A stretch of 64,000 nt of DNA from assembly GCF_003711265.1 (NCBI RefSeq), contig NZ_CP024634.1:682001-746000 (forward strand). Reading direction: 5' to 3'. The notes below the pieces were generated by a model that saw nothing but the letters and a program-made list of their open reading frames with translations, made no database searches and was not told the origin of the DNA. The stretch is from Bathymodiolus thermophilus thioautotrophic gill symbiont (lineage in GTDB: Bacteria > Pseudomonadota > Gammaproteobacteria > PS1 > Pseudothioglobaceae). Of this stretch, positions 42,623-51,465 are shown in pieces (the first letter of the stretch is position 1; each line of letters opens with the position of its first letter). The translations under genes and the position numbers were made by a program.

Positions 42623-45600
42623 ATGCAAGTCAAAACACAGAAACAAATTACAGTATTACAAGCCAAAGCACAAAAGATTAGTAACAAGCTCAGTGAGGAA
42701 ATTGTTATTATTACTAAAGGGGTTCAACATATTCAAGTTCAAGCAGGGGTAACTTATCAATTAAATACTCAGGATTTTGATATTAATAAGTTGAATTTAA
42801 TTGCCAAAAAAGTCGGTGATGATTTAGAAGTAGCCTCAGAAGATGGTGTGATTATTTTTGACAACTATTTTGAAGTTTGTGCCAGTGATTTATCTTGCTT
42901 AGTTTCTCTACCTGCTAAAGACGGTGGACTTTATCATGTTATTGCTGACATCTTCTTTACTTTAGAAGATGGTACGCAAGTTGTTTATTTTTATGGTGAC
43001 CAATCTATTGTGTCTACTGAGTCTAGTGCGACAGATGAAACAACGCAAAGTTTTGGTGAGTTTATTGATTCAAATATTGGCAGTATAGCAGTATTTATGG
43101 TGGCAGTACTTGCGATTGCTAGTAGCGGTAGTAATAGTAGTAATAACGACAACGATAATAATACTGAATTCTCACTAAATGGCGTTTTTTCAGCAGGTAT
43201 GTACACAGGTGGTAAAGTTAGTAATGCGATTTTCATTTATGACAAAGACGGCAATCAAATGGCCAATGTTGACCTTAAGGAAGGAGGCGCTTATACTGTT
43301 TCTGTAAATGACTTAGGGTTAGGCTACAGAGCTTACACGGGTACAATTTACATTCGACTTAAAGCCTCTAATGAAATAACATTCTTAGACGAAGTGCGTA
43401 ATGCTGAAGCAACCTTGCAGAATGATCTGTATTCCATTGCTACATTTATTTCAGATTCAGTAACAGCGCATATTAATGTGCAAACTACCATTGCAACACA
43501 AGTTATTGTTGGTGCTTATATCACTGCTAGTAACGATGACAAAAAATTGATTATTGGTGCTGAGGGTTCTTTTGTCGGCATTGACAAAGAAAAAATAGAA
43601 AGACTTGAAGAAGTAACACGAAACGCACTTGATTTGGAAAGCAATATTTTTACAACAAAGGTTGATACAATTAATAGTGTCGGCGATGAAGAGGGCAATA
43701 TAAAAGCAGGCCAAGTAGCCGCCTCACTTTCAGGTGCAGTTTCAGATGGCACCAGTCTCCAAGATGTTATTGATAGTGTTGCTTATAGTATTGATAAAGT
43801 CGGCGCCTTAACAGCTGTAATAGCAGGCAAACTTACTGCTGGCTTGATCGAAGTTAAAAATAAAATGAAAACCGATGCAAGCACCAATGCTGACAATAAA
43901 GTTGCCGCAGAAGTTGCTGCTCAAAATGCAATCACCGGTATCGGTAAAAATGATTACGATAATGGTACTGCTGAATTTAAGGAGGCTAAAGATAATGCAC
44001 TTGCTAGCGCTAAAGTAGCAAAAGCAAAAGCCCTTGCCGATAAATTAAAAGTTGACGCAGCTGCCGATGCACTTGTTGCTGACACAACATTTGATGTATC
44101 GCCAATTACCAATGCAGGTTTAACTTTCTCTGCTGATACAGGAGTCAACAATGATCTTATTACCCAAACAAAGATACAAAATATTTCAACAACTCTAAAC
44201 GACTCACTTGAGACCAATGAAAGCGTTTGGCTTTCAGTTAATAACGGCAACTGGCAAAAAGGCAATGCTGTCAACAACTCCAAAGTCATTGTTTGGGACA
44301 ATGTTGATTTAGGCAGTGAAGGCATCAATATTATACGAGTAGTTGTTTCAAAAGCAAACGACGGAACCCAAGTTGACGCTAAAAAAATCAGTGCGATTGC
44401 TGCAAAAGAATACACGCTTGATGCTACAGGTTCAGCCGTAGCAAGTGTGACTATAAGTGCTACCGACAGTTCAGATGTGATCAAAACAGGTTCACTCACA
44501 GTGGGCGATAAAGTCATTGTTAGCATCGTTATGAGCGAAGCAGTAATTGTTACTGCCAATACAGATATAGATAAACCCGTCTATAAAGTTATGATTGGCG
44601 ATACCGAAAAAGAAGCAACTTATGTATCAGGCTCAGGCACAAACACATTAAAATTTTCTTACACCATCGTCGCTAATGAGACAGACAATGTTGATGGCAT
44701 TACTGCCAACGCTAACAAATTGGTATTAATGGGCTCAGGCACCATTACCGACATCGCTGGCAATGTGGCAAATCTTGCCAGTCCAGTGGCTGCTACCAAT
44801 ACGATTATTATTGACACCAAAGCCCCGAATGCACCAGCTAATTTGAAATTAGCAACTGATGATGACACAGGTTCTAATAATCATGACAATGAAACCAGCA
44901 AAACCTTCGTAACCATCATGGGCGAAGCCGAGGCAAATTCCACTGTAAAATTATTCAATGGTGATACTTTGTTGGGCTCAACTACTACTGATAACAGTGG
45001 TAATTTCAGCCAAAATATCACTTTAGCAGCAGATTTAACAAATATCACTGCAAAGGCAATTGATGCTTCAGGCAATCAAAGCATTGCCTCCGCTGTTTTG
45101 TCAATTACATTAGACACCCTGGCACCAGTACTCAGCAATGAAGTTGTAGTCAATGTTGCTACTAAAGTAGAAACCAGTGTTCAGGTTTATGATGCACAAG
45201 CAACCGATGGGGGTGACAAAGATGAGGGTGTTACTTATTCGGTTACAGGGGGTGCGAATAAAAATTTATTTGAGTTCAAAGATGATGTGGCAAAAGCAAC
45301 AGGTATTCTTACTTACAAAGATAAGCAAATGACTGAAGCTGATCATACGGTTATTATCACCGCAACTGATGTTGCTGGTAATACTAAAGAACAAACGGTA
45401 ATTGTTCATGCTAAAAACCTCTTTACCAGTGTTAACTGGACAGGTGCAACGGATGACAATTACATCGGTGCTGCTGAAAAATCAGCCGTCACCTTGTCAG
45501 GAACAATTGTAGGTGGCGAAAATACGGTTGTTATTGAAAAAATTGAGATTTTCAAGGATGGTATTCAAGTAGGCGACGATATTACCACAGGCATAATTGT

Positions 45601-47770
45601 TGACAGTTCTAGTAAAACTTGGTCATTAAATAGCCAAGTTAGCACTTCAAACTTTGCTAATTTGGCAGATGGCACTTACATCGCCAAAGTAACTATAAAA
45701 GATGGTAGCAATGCGCCTATTACTTTATCTAGTACAAGCATCACTTATGATACCTCCGCACCAATTTTAGACATTACCAGTAACAAAGCCATGGGCGTAG
45801 CCAAAGCAGATGAAGAAGTTACTTATACCTTTACCTTTAACGAAAAAGTAGTGGATTTTACACTCAGTGATATTACCATCGACAATGGCGTTATTAAATC
45901 TGGCGCTAACTTAGTGGCAGCCACAGGTACTGATGTAGGTAAAAAATGGACACTTGTTGTTATTCCTGATGCCGACAAAGGCTTGGGTACAAATATGACA
46001 GTCTCTGTTGATGCCAATAAAGTTAGAGACCTTGCAGGTAATGGTGTTGTCGAATCAAGCAACAATCAAGCCATTGACACCATGGCGCCAACTTTAATCA
46101 TTAGTGATGATAATGTAGGTGCCGTTAAAGCAGGTACAGAAGTTACCTACACCTTTATTTTTAGCGAAAAAGTAACTGGCTTTACCAAAGCAAGTATTGC
46201 TATTACCAATGGTACAATTAAAAGTAATGCGGTTTTAGTAGAAGCCACAGGTGTCGATGCAGATAAAAAATGGACACTCGTTATCACCCCTAACACTGGT
46301 ACAGATGCCGGTAGCAAATTAATAGTTTCAGTGCCAACCAGCAATAGTGGCATTACAGATATTGCAGGTAATGCTTACAGTGTCAAGGCGGCAAACAATG
46401 AGCAAGATATTGACTCTGAATCTCCAGATGCTTTCGTCAATACCATTAGTGAAATCGCTGGTACAGACTTTGTTATTAATGCCAGCGAAAAAACCAATGG
46501 CTTTACGGTTAAAGGCACCATTAGTAATGCATCAGATGGCAACAAAGTCATTATTAGTCTTAATGGAAAAAACTATGAGTCTGCTGAATTTACCTCAGGT
46601 GGAAAGGCTTGGGAAATCAATGTACCTGCAACAGATTCGGTTTCAATCACTGCAGGCAATGTGGTTGCTAAATTGATTAATTTAGCAGGCAAATCTTCTG
46701 CAGAAAAAGAACACAGTTTTGCTATTAATACTACCCTTCCAATCATTGTTGATTTCACCTCAACTACAAGCGATGGCATTTATAAAATTGGCGATACAAT
46801 CGACATCGTTGCCACTGCCAGCGAAACCTTGAAAGCGAACAGTGAAATAATATTAACCCTGAACACAGGCGCCATAGTCGCATTAACAACCTCCTCAAAT
46901 AGCACCACTTTAACGGGTACTTACATAATTGCTACCAATCAAAACAGTGAAGATCTTAGTGTTAGTAGTTTTGCACTTAGTGCAAACACGCCAGAAGATA
47001 TGGCAGGTAATGTCATGATCGCTACGGAAATCCCTATTGGCGATCATAATATTGCAAATTTCAAAGCTATTGTTATTGACACTATGTTGCCAACCTTAGA
47101 CATTGCCTTTACCGGTCTTAATATTGCCAAAATAGGCGATGAAGTTTCTTGCACCTTTACCTTTAGTGAGGTAGTAACAGGTCTTACTGAAGACGATATT
47201 GCCATTGTCAATGGCGCAGTTAAAGCCAACAGTTTAGTGGCAGCAACAGATGCTAATGCAGGCAAGGTATGGACATTTATTATTACCCCTGAAGCCAACA
47301 AGGATACAGGTACAAATATGACAGCCTCTCTTAAGGCTAACACAGTCAAAGACTCTGCAAATAATTATGTTGTTGAAACAACAAGTGGGAATCAGGCCAT
47401 TGATACCAAGGCGCCAACTAAGGCGGTCACAGGCAGTATCCTTATCAAGGATAACGATACCAACAGTGTTTATAATGAAGGCGACGAATTAATTTTTAAA
47501 TTTTCAGAAAACCTTTCTGCTAACACATTTGTTCCTACTGTTGACAATAATCATTCTTTTGGCATTGGAGTTGGTGTCTCGATATCAAACGATACTGTTG
47601 TAATAATTTTAGGCAATAATTCAAACCTAGAAATTGGTGATGTTATCTCACTACCTAGTGATGCAATTATTGATATAGCTGGTAATGCAGCAGGTGCATC
47701 AGGCAGTAATATTGAATTTACCCTCCCAAGTTTTCCAACGCCCCCGCCTGTTGATGGAACAATAATATAG
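42623..47770 (+). CDS. Giant Bap-like surface protein with Ig-like repeats, 1715 aa
   Basis: Residues 1-130 resemble the prefix domain of BapA/LapF-type biofilm proteins (EIVIITKGVQHIQVQAGV ... GVIIFDNYFE). A hydrophobic stretch (about 153-167) and a Ser/Asn/Asp linker follow. An Ala/Lys-rich helical segment lies at about 405-485. From about 610 there are bacterial Ig-like repeats, with recurring VTYTFTFSEKVTGFT, DIAGN and ID(T)KAPT motifs in at least four related copies. The C-terminus ends at PPPVDGTII with no GGxGxD calcium repeats, no LPxTG and no secretion signal visible, so export by a type I system is unproven and the gene may be 3'-truncated. AAGGAGT precedes the ATG. It probably serves adhesion or biofilm formation. 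Confidence 0.8.
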   Translation: MQVKTQKQITVLQAKAQKISNKLSEEIVIITKGVQHIQVQAGVTYQLNTQDFDINKLNLIAKKVGDDLEVASEDGVIIFDNYFEVCASDLSCLVSLPAKDGGLYHVIADIFFTLEDGTQVVYFYGDQSIVSTESSATDETTQSFGEFIDSNIGSIAVFMVAVLAIASSGSNSSNNDNDNNTEFSLNGVFSAGMYTGGKVSNAIFIYDKDGNQMANVDLKEGGAYTVSVNDLGLGYRAYTGTIYIRLKASNEITFLDEVRNAEATLQNDLYSIATFISDSVTAHINVQTTIATQVIVGAYITASNDDKKLIIGAEGSFVGIDKEKIERLEEVTRNALDLESNIFTTKVDTINSVGDEEGNIKAGQVAASLSGAVSDGTSLQDVIDSVAYSIDKVGALTAVIAGKLTAGLIEVKNKMKTDASTNADNKVAAEVAAQNAITGIGKNDYDNGTAEFKEAKDNALASAKVAKAKALADKLKVDAAADALVADTTFDVSPITNAGLTFSADTGVNNDLITQTKIQNISTTLNDSLETNESVWLSVNNGNWQKGNAVNNSKVIVWDNVDLGSEGINIIRVVVSKANDGTQVDAKKISAIAAKEYTLDATGSAVASVTISATDSSDVIKTGSLTVGDKVIVSIVMSEAVIVTANTDIDKPVYKVMIGDTEKEATYVSGSGTNTLKFSYTIVANETDNVDGITANANKLVLMGSGTITDIAGNVANLASPVAATNTIIIDTKAPNAPANLKLATDDDTGSNNHDNETSKTFVTIMGEAEANSTVKLFNGDTLLGSTTTDNSGNFSQNITLAADLTNITAKAIDASGNQSIASAVLSITLDTLAPVLSNEVVVNVATKVETSVQVYDAQATDGGDKDEGVTYSVTGGANKNLFEFKDDVAKATGILTYKDKQMTEADHTVIITATDVAGNTKEQTVIVHAKNLFTSVNWTGATDDNYIGAAEKSAVTLSGTIVGGENTVVIEKIEIFKDGIQVGDDITTGIIVDSSSKTWSLNSQVSTSNFANLADGTYIAKVTIKDGSNAPITLSSTSITYDTSAPILDITSNKAMGVAKADEEVTYTFTFNEKVVDFTLSDITIDNGVIKSGANLVAATGTDVGKKWTLVVIPDADKGLGTNMTVSVDANKVRDLAGNGVVESSNNQAIDTMAPTLIISDDNVGAVKAGTEVTYTFIFSEKVTGFTKASIAITNGTIKSNAVLVEATGVDADKKWTLVITPNTGTDAGSKLIVSVPTSNSGITDIAGNAYSVKAANNEQDIDSESPDAFVNTISEIAGTDFVINASEKTNGFTVKGTISNASDGNKVIISLNGKNYESAEFTSGGKAWEINVPATDSVSITAGNVVAKLINLAGKSSAEKEHSFAINTTLPIIVDFTSTTSDGIYKIGDTIDIVATASETLKANSEIILTLNTGAIVALTTSSNSTTLTGTYIIATNQNSEDLSVSSFALSANTPEDMAGNVMIATEIPIGDHNIANFKAIVIDTMLPTLDIAFTGLNIAKIGDEVSCTFTFSEVVTGLTEDDIAIVNGAVKANSLVAATDANAGKVWTFIITPEANKDTGTNMTASLKANTVKDSANNYVVETTSGNQAIDTKAPTKAVTGSILIKDNDTNSVYNEGDELIFKFSENLSANTFVPTVDNNHSFGIGVGVSISNDTVVIILGNNSNLEIGDVISLPSDAIIDIAGNAAGASGSNIEFTLPSFPTPPPVDGTII

Positions 47771-47813
47771 TTTCTATACTGGACAGTAGCCTTAAGGGGA
47801 TTATATTGCTCTT

Positions 47814-47844
47814 ATACCATTTTATTTTTGAAAATGGTATAAAA
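47814..47844. terminator. Hairpin between convergent genes
   Basis: TTATACCATTTT and AAAATGGTATAA form a 12-bp stem around ATTTTTG, between the convergent ends of the Bap-like gene and ftsY. It could end transcription both ways. The sequence belongs to the second dispersed repeat family. Confidence 0.5.
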
Positions 47845-47864
47845 GAAGGGTAAAGCGTGTGTTT

Positions 47865-48809
47865 TTAATCGAACAAAGCCTCAATAAATTCTTTTGGCTC
47901 AAACGGTTTTAAATCATCAATTCCTTCGCCGACGCCAATGTAGCGAATAGGGAGATTGAGTTCGTCAGCAATGGCGAATAAAACGCCACCTTTGGCGGTG
48001 CCATCAAGTTTGGTGATACTGATACCGTTAAGGGTAATGGCTTTGTTGAATGCTTTGGCTTGGTTGATAGCGTTTTGACCTGAGCTACCGTCAATAACTA
48101 GCATTGTTTCGTGTGGCGCAGTGGCATTTTGTTTGGCAATGACGCGTTTGATTTTAGCCAATTCTTGCATAAGATTGTCTTGGGTATGTAGTCGTCCTGC
48201 AGTGTCAGCGATTAAAATGTCAATATTTTTGGCTTGAGCAGACTGATAGGCATCAAAAATTACAGAAGCAGCGTCAGCACCTGTGTCTTGTGCGATGACA
48301 GGTATTTTATTGCGTTGCCCCCAAACTTTGAGTTGCTCTACAGCAGCAGCACGAAAAGTATCGCCTGCTGCTAGCATCACTGATTTCCCTTGATTTTGAA
48401 AAGATTTGGCAAGTTTGCCGATGGTAGTCGTTTTACCAGCACCATTTACACCAACCACCAAAATCACAAAAGTTTCTTGCCTCTCAATATTCAATTGGTT
48501 ATCCTCAAGAAGCAATTTCGCCAACTCATTTTTTAAAAAATCATACAAAGCATCAGAGTCTTTGAGAATTTTCCTAGAAGCATTTTTACGCACAGATTCT
48601 AAAATTTTATCGGTAGTATTGATACCAATATCAGCCGTGATAAGCAATATTTCAAGCTCTTCCAGCAAATCTTCATCAATAGATTTTTTACCCAATAGTA
48701 AGGACGACAAACCAGAACCCAGTTTTTTCCTGGATTTAATTAGTCGCTCTTTTAAAGAGGCTGAATTTTTTTCTGAATTGGTTTTATTTTTTTTAAAAAT
48801 ATTAAACAC
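47865..48809 (-). CDS. ftsY: Signal-recognition-particle receptor FtsY
   Basis: FtsY is the GTPase that receives SRP-ribosome complexes at the membrane. It has the NG domain with the P-loop GVNGAGKTTT at 120-129, DTAGRLHTQ near 205 and TKLDGTAKGG near 265. The start is GTG at 48809. At 314 residues it lacks the long acidic N-terminal domain of E. coli FtsY (497 residues) and begins with only about 20 residues before the NG core. Such short forms are known. The usual partner genes ftsE and ftsX are absent. Confidence 0.95.
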   Translation of the reverse strand: MFNIFKKNKTNSEKNSASLKERLIKSRKKLGSGLSSLLLGKKSIDEDLLEELEILLITADIGINTTDKILESVRKNASRKILKDSDALYDFLKNELAKLLLEDNQLNIERQETFVILVVGVNGAGKTTTIGKLAKSFQNQGKSVMLAAGDTFRAAAVEQLKVWGQRNKIPVIAQDTGADAASVIFDAYQSAQAKNIDILIADTAGRLHTQDNLMQELAKIKRVIAKQNATAPHETMLVIDGSSGQNAINQAKAFNKAITLNGISITKLDGTAKGGVLFAIADELNLPIRYIGVGEGIDDLKPFEPKEFIEALFD

Positions 48810-48914
48810 TATTTCTCTCTATAATTAGTAAATCTATAAAGGTGTTGATTTTACTATTCTTTACTTCGCCTTATTTCAACAATTTAAGATTACTTATTGT
48901 GTGGATAGGTTAAA

Positions 48915-49032
48915 TTAAACCAGCAATCCTCTATGGGGCAAGCCCAGTCTTAATTTTGCAACAATGTTTAATAAAATCACCAATTTGGCAAAGTTGAATT
49001 TTGCTAATCATCTATATTTATGCAAAGATCTC
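48915..49032. mobile_element. Decayed miniature element
   Basis: The right tip TATATTTATGCAAAGATCTC and the internal AAAATCACCAATTTGGC match the family. The left half is eroded. Confidence 0.55.
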
Positions 49033-49498
49033 AATTCAAAAAATAATTTATGAAAAAGATAAGGCGAGTGATTTTATTTTTGATCTTAACAAATAGAAAA
49101 AACCTATGGGAGTGTTGGAATGATTTGAAGCTAAAACTTTCAATAGAAGACAGTTGTCCGAAAAAACCGAGCAATTGAAAATAAAATTTGTTGATTAAGT
49201 TTTATAAAGCTGATATTTTAGAGACTAAAAATATTTTAAGATTAATTTAATCTGCCCTCCAAAAGCAGAGTCTTTTAAATTATGACTTACAAAAGTCAGT
49301 TAGAGAAAAATTATTTTTATGATATAATTTTGAATTGCTAACTTTTTTTATTTTTTTAAAACTTTTTTCTGATTTTTGCAGTTAAGAGGAAGATGATATA
49401 ATTTAAAACAGCATTTTAATGGCTGTACTTTATGAAGCATAGGCTTTATGGAAATTATTATAATCAAAGGTTAGCACTCTAATTTATTAAAAAATATC
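49033..49498 (+). other. Leader region of the reverse-transcriptase gene
   Basis: There is no ORF of note. Two TATAAT-like boxes occur at 49323-49328 and 49397-49402; the second has TTGCAG 15 bp upstream. Downstream of it are two hairpins: ACAGC/GCTGT at 49408-49426 and AAGC/GCTT at 49435-49446. A further hairpin TGACTT/AAGTCA lies at about 49285-49301. This leaves about 90 nt of structured leader before the ATG, which could be a non-coding RNA used by the enzyme. Confidence 0.4.
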
Positions 49499-50710
49499 AT
49501 GAATTTCTTGGAAGCATTAGAATTTGTTTTAACAAGCAAAAATCAAGCAAAAATCAAATATTCGAGTGCTAGGGGAGTCGATGGAATTAACGGTAAAAAA
49601 TTCATTGAAATGATAGACAATGAAAAGAAGTTAATTCAAAAAAAAGTTAAAAATAATAATTATAAATTTTCAAATTATAAAGAAAATTTATTGATAAAAA
49701 ATCACAATGTCACCAGACAAGTTTCGATTCCAACTCAGAGAGATAGGCTTGTTTTGCAAGTTTTATTGAAAATCTTAAGAAATAACTTTGCACTTAATGA
49801 TAACAATATAAAGAGAAAAATTATTGACATTAAAAAGAATGTTGGTAATTTTGATTCGTTTATTAAGGTTGATATTATAGAATTTTACCCTTCGATAACT
49901 CATGAAAAATTATTATTTATTCTTAGTAATAAAATAAAAGATGATTCTGCTTTAGAAATGATTAGATTAGCAATTACACAACCGACTATATCTTTAAAGG
50001 TTCCCAAGAAAAAAAGAAAATTAAAGATTAATGAAAAAGGTATTCCCCAGGGGCTTCCAATTTCTAGTTTTTTAGCAGATATTTATTTAGATAAAATAGA
50101 TAAAAAACATTTAAATGATAAAAACATTAAATATTATAGATTTGTGGATGATATTTTAATCCTTTGTAATCAGAGTAATATAGAATCCATTAAAGACAAT
50201 ATATCCAATGATTTTAAAGAAATTGAATTAAAGATTCATGAATTTACAAATAATCAAGATAAATCTCATTCTGGAAAGATTGAAGATGGATTTCAATATT
50301 TGGGATATAAGTTTACAGATACGCTTGTGAGTGTTAGAGCCTCATCAGTACAAAGGTTTTATGATAGCATAACTAAATTGTTTCACAGTTATAAGGATGA
50401 AGGCCCATCTAATGAGTTTGTTTTTGATTTAAATGCAAAAATAACTGGCATTCGTTATCAAGAAAAAACATACGGCTGGATTAATTTTTTCTCAGAAATA
50501 AATGACCATACATTATTATTTAAACTTGATGCTCATGTAAAAAAAATGCTAAATAAATATTTACAAGGTAGCAATATTGAAGTTAAGAAGTTTTCAAAAG
50601 CTATTTTTGAAATACGAAAGAAAAGTAGCAATTACATCACTAAAGATAATGTAAATAAAGAAGCCTATAAAACTATCAGATCACTAGAGGATGATATTGA
50701 TTTTTATTGA
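49499..50710 (+). CDS. Reverse transcriptase, possibly defence-associated
   Basis: The polymerase core is intact: RQVSIPTQRDRL at 73-84, D125 in KVDIIEFYPSI, GIPQGLPISS at 181-190 and YRFVDD at 213-218 with D217 and D218 as catalytic acids. FQYLGYKF at 265-272 ends the palm. The C-terminal part carries LNAKITGIRYQEKTYGWINF (311-330). There is no maturase or HNH domain as in group II introns, and I find no NAxxH or VTG retron motif. The SQ motif typical of diversity-generating elements is absent. The FVDD box and QGLPISS loop fit the abortive-infection or defence-associated (DRT) groups better; the subgroup is open. It has 403 residues and no ribosome site. Confidence 0.82.
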   Translation: MNFLEALEFVLTSKNQAKIKYSSARGVDGINGKKFIEMIDNEKKLIQKKVKNNNYKFSNYKENLLIKNHNVTRQVSIPTQRDRLVLQVLLKILRNNFALNDNNIKRKIIDIKKNVGNFDSFIKVDIIEFYPSITHEKLLFILSNKIKDDSALEMIRLAITQPTISLKVPKKKRKLKINEKGIPQGLPISSFLADIYLDKIDKKHLNDKNIKYYRFVDDILILCNQSNIESIKDNISNDFKEIELKIHEFTNNQDKSHSGKIEDGFQYLGYKFTDTLVSVRASSVQRFYDSITKLFHSYKDEGPSNEFVFDLNAKITGIRYQEKTYGWINFFSEINDHTLLFKLDAHVKKMLNKYLQGSNIEVKKFSKAIFEIRKKSSNYITKDNVNKEAYKTIRSLEDDIDFY

Positions 50711-51465
50711 TTTTTATGAAAATACAAGTAGATAAAAAATATAAATTAACAAATGGACAGTTTAAACAAAAACTCCAGCAATTTCAAACAACAATTTAAT
50801 CTTTCTTATTTTAAACCCGTTAAACTAAACAAAAAAAATCAGAGTAAAAAAAACGAACCAAATATGCATCTGCATTCAAGGCCAAATTTGTGCTTGAACT
50901 ATTGCAAAGCGAACAAATCTTAGTTCGGATTGCCAGCAAGTATAGCTCTCTTTCTCAGGAAATAAAACCGTAGAAATTATCATGGAACCCCCTAAGTCCG
51001 TTAAAGAATACAAAGAAGAACTTGTTTTTAAGTGCAGCAACAGAATATTACCCTAGTAGGTAAAGTAATAGTGGAGAAGGAGTGATTGGTAAAAAAGTTA
51101 AAAAACTTGGGTTTATCTAATCTCAAACAGTTAGTTAAACTTAAGTCATTTTCATTTTTATCTTCTTTATTCGTTAATTATCAATGTCAATTGTTAGACA
51201 TTAACAGAAAAAAACAACACTAAGTAAACCATCAAAAACCATATTGCTAAAGTGTTTGAGCGCATACTGCACTAACAACTTTTTAACACTTCTTGTATAG
51301 TTCAATTTATGAAGCCTTCACTTTTTCAAAAATAAAATGAACAATATAGTGCCAATACTTGGAATAAGAATGATCGCTAGATTGTTTGGTTTATTTTTTG
51401 AAAATGGTATAAGTGCAAAAAAAGGCCGATGAAATAGCGACCCTTGTTGTTTTTTGGTGAAAAAG
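50711..51465. other. Spacer with IS relic and repeats
   Basis: A 27-codon ORF starts at ATG 50716 (MKIQVDKKYKLTNGQ), six bases after the RT stop; whether it is translated is unknown. An IS3-type OrfA relic follows (50850-51142). At 51322-51412 lies a copy of the second repeat family, with CTTTTTCAAAAATAAAATGA and TTTATTTTTTGAAAATGG as imperfect inverted ends. Confidence 0.5.
50850..51142 (+). pseudogene. IS3-type transposase OrfA relic
   Basis: KYASAFKAKFVLELLQSEQI and VRIASKYSSLSQEI, then EPPKSVKEYKEEL and finally VGKVIVEKE-stop-LVKKVKKLGLSNLKQLV, follow the order of an IS3-family OrfA (helix-turn-helix then leucine zipper). Several stops and frame changes break it. OrfB is absent. Confidence 0.65.

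Noticed and set aside
49499-50710. Diversity-generating retroelement with the array genes as targets
   Set aside because: The RT has QGLPISS instead of the SQ-type loop, and I found no short template/variable repeat pair with adenine-specific differences near it. The N-terminal differences in the array are whole-domain swaps.
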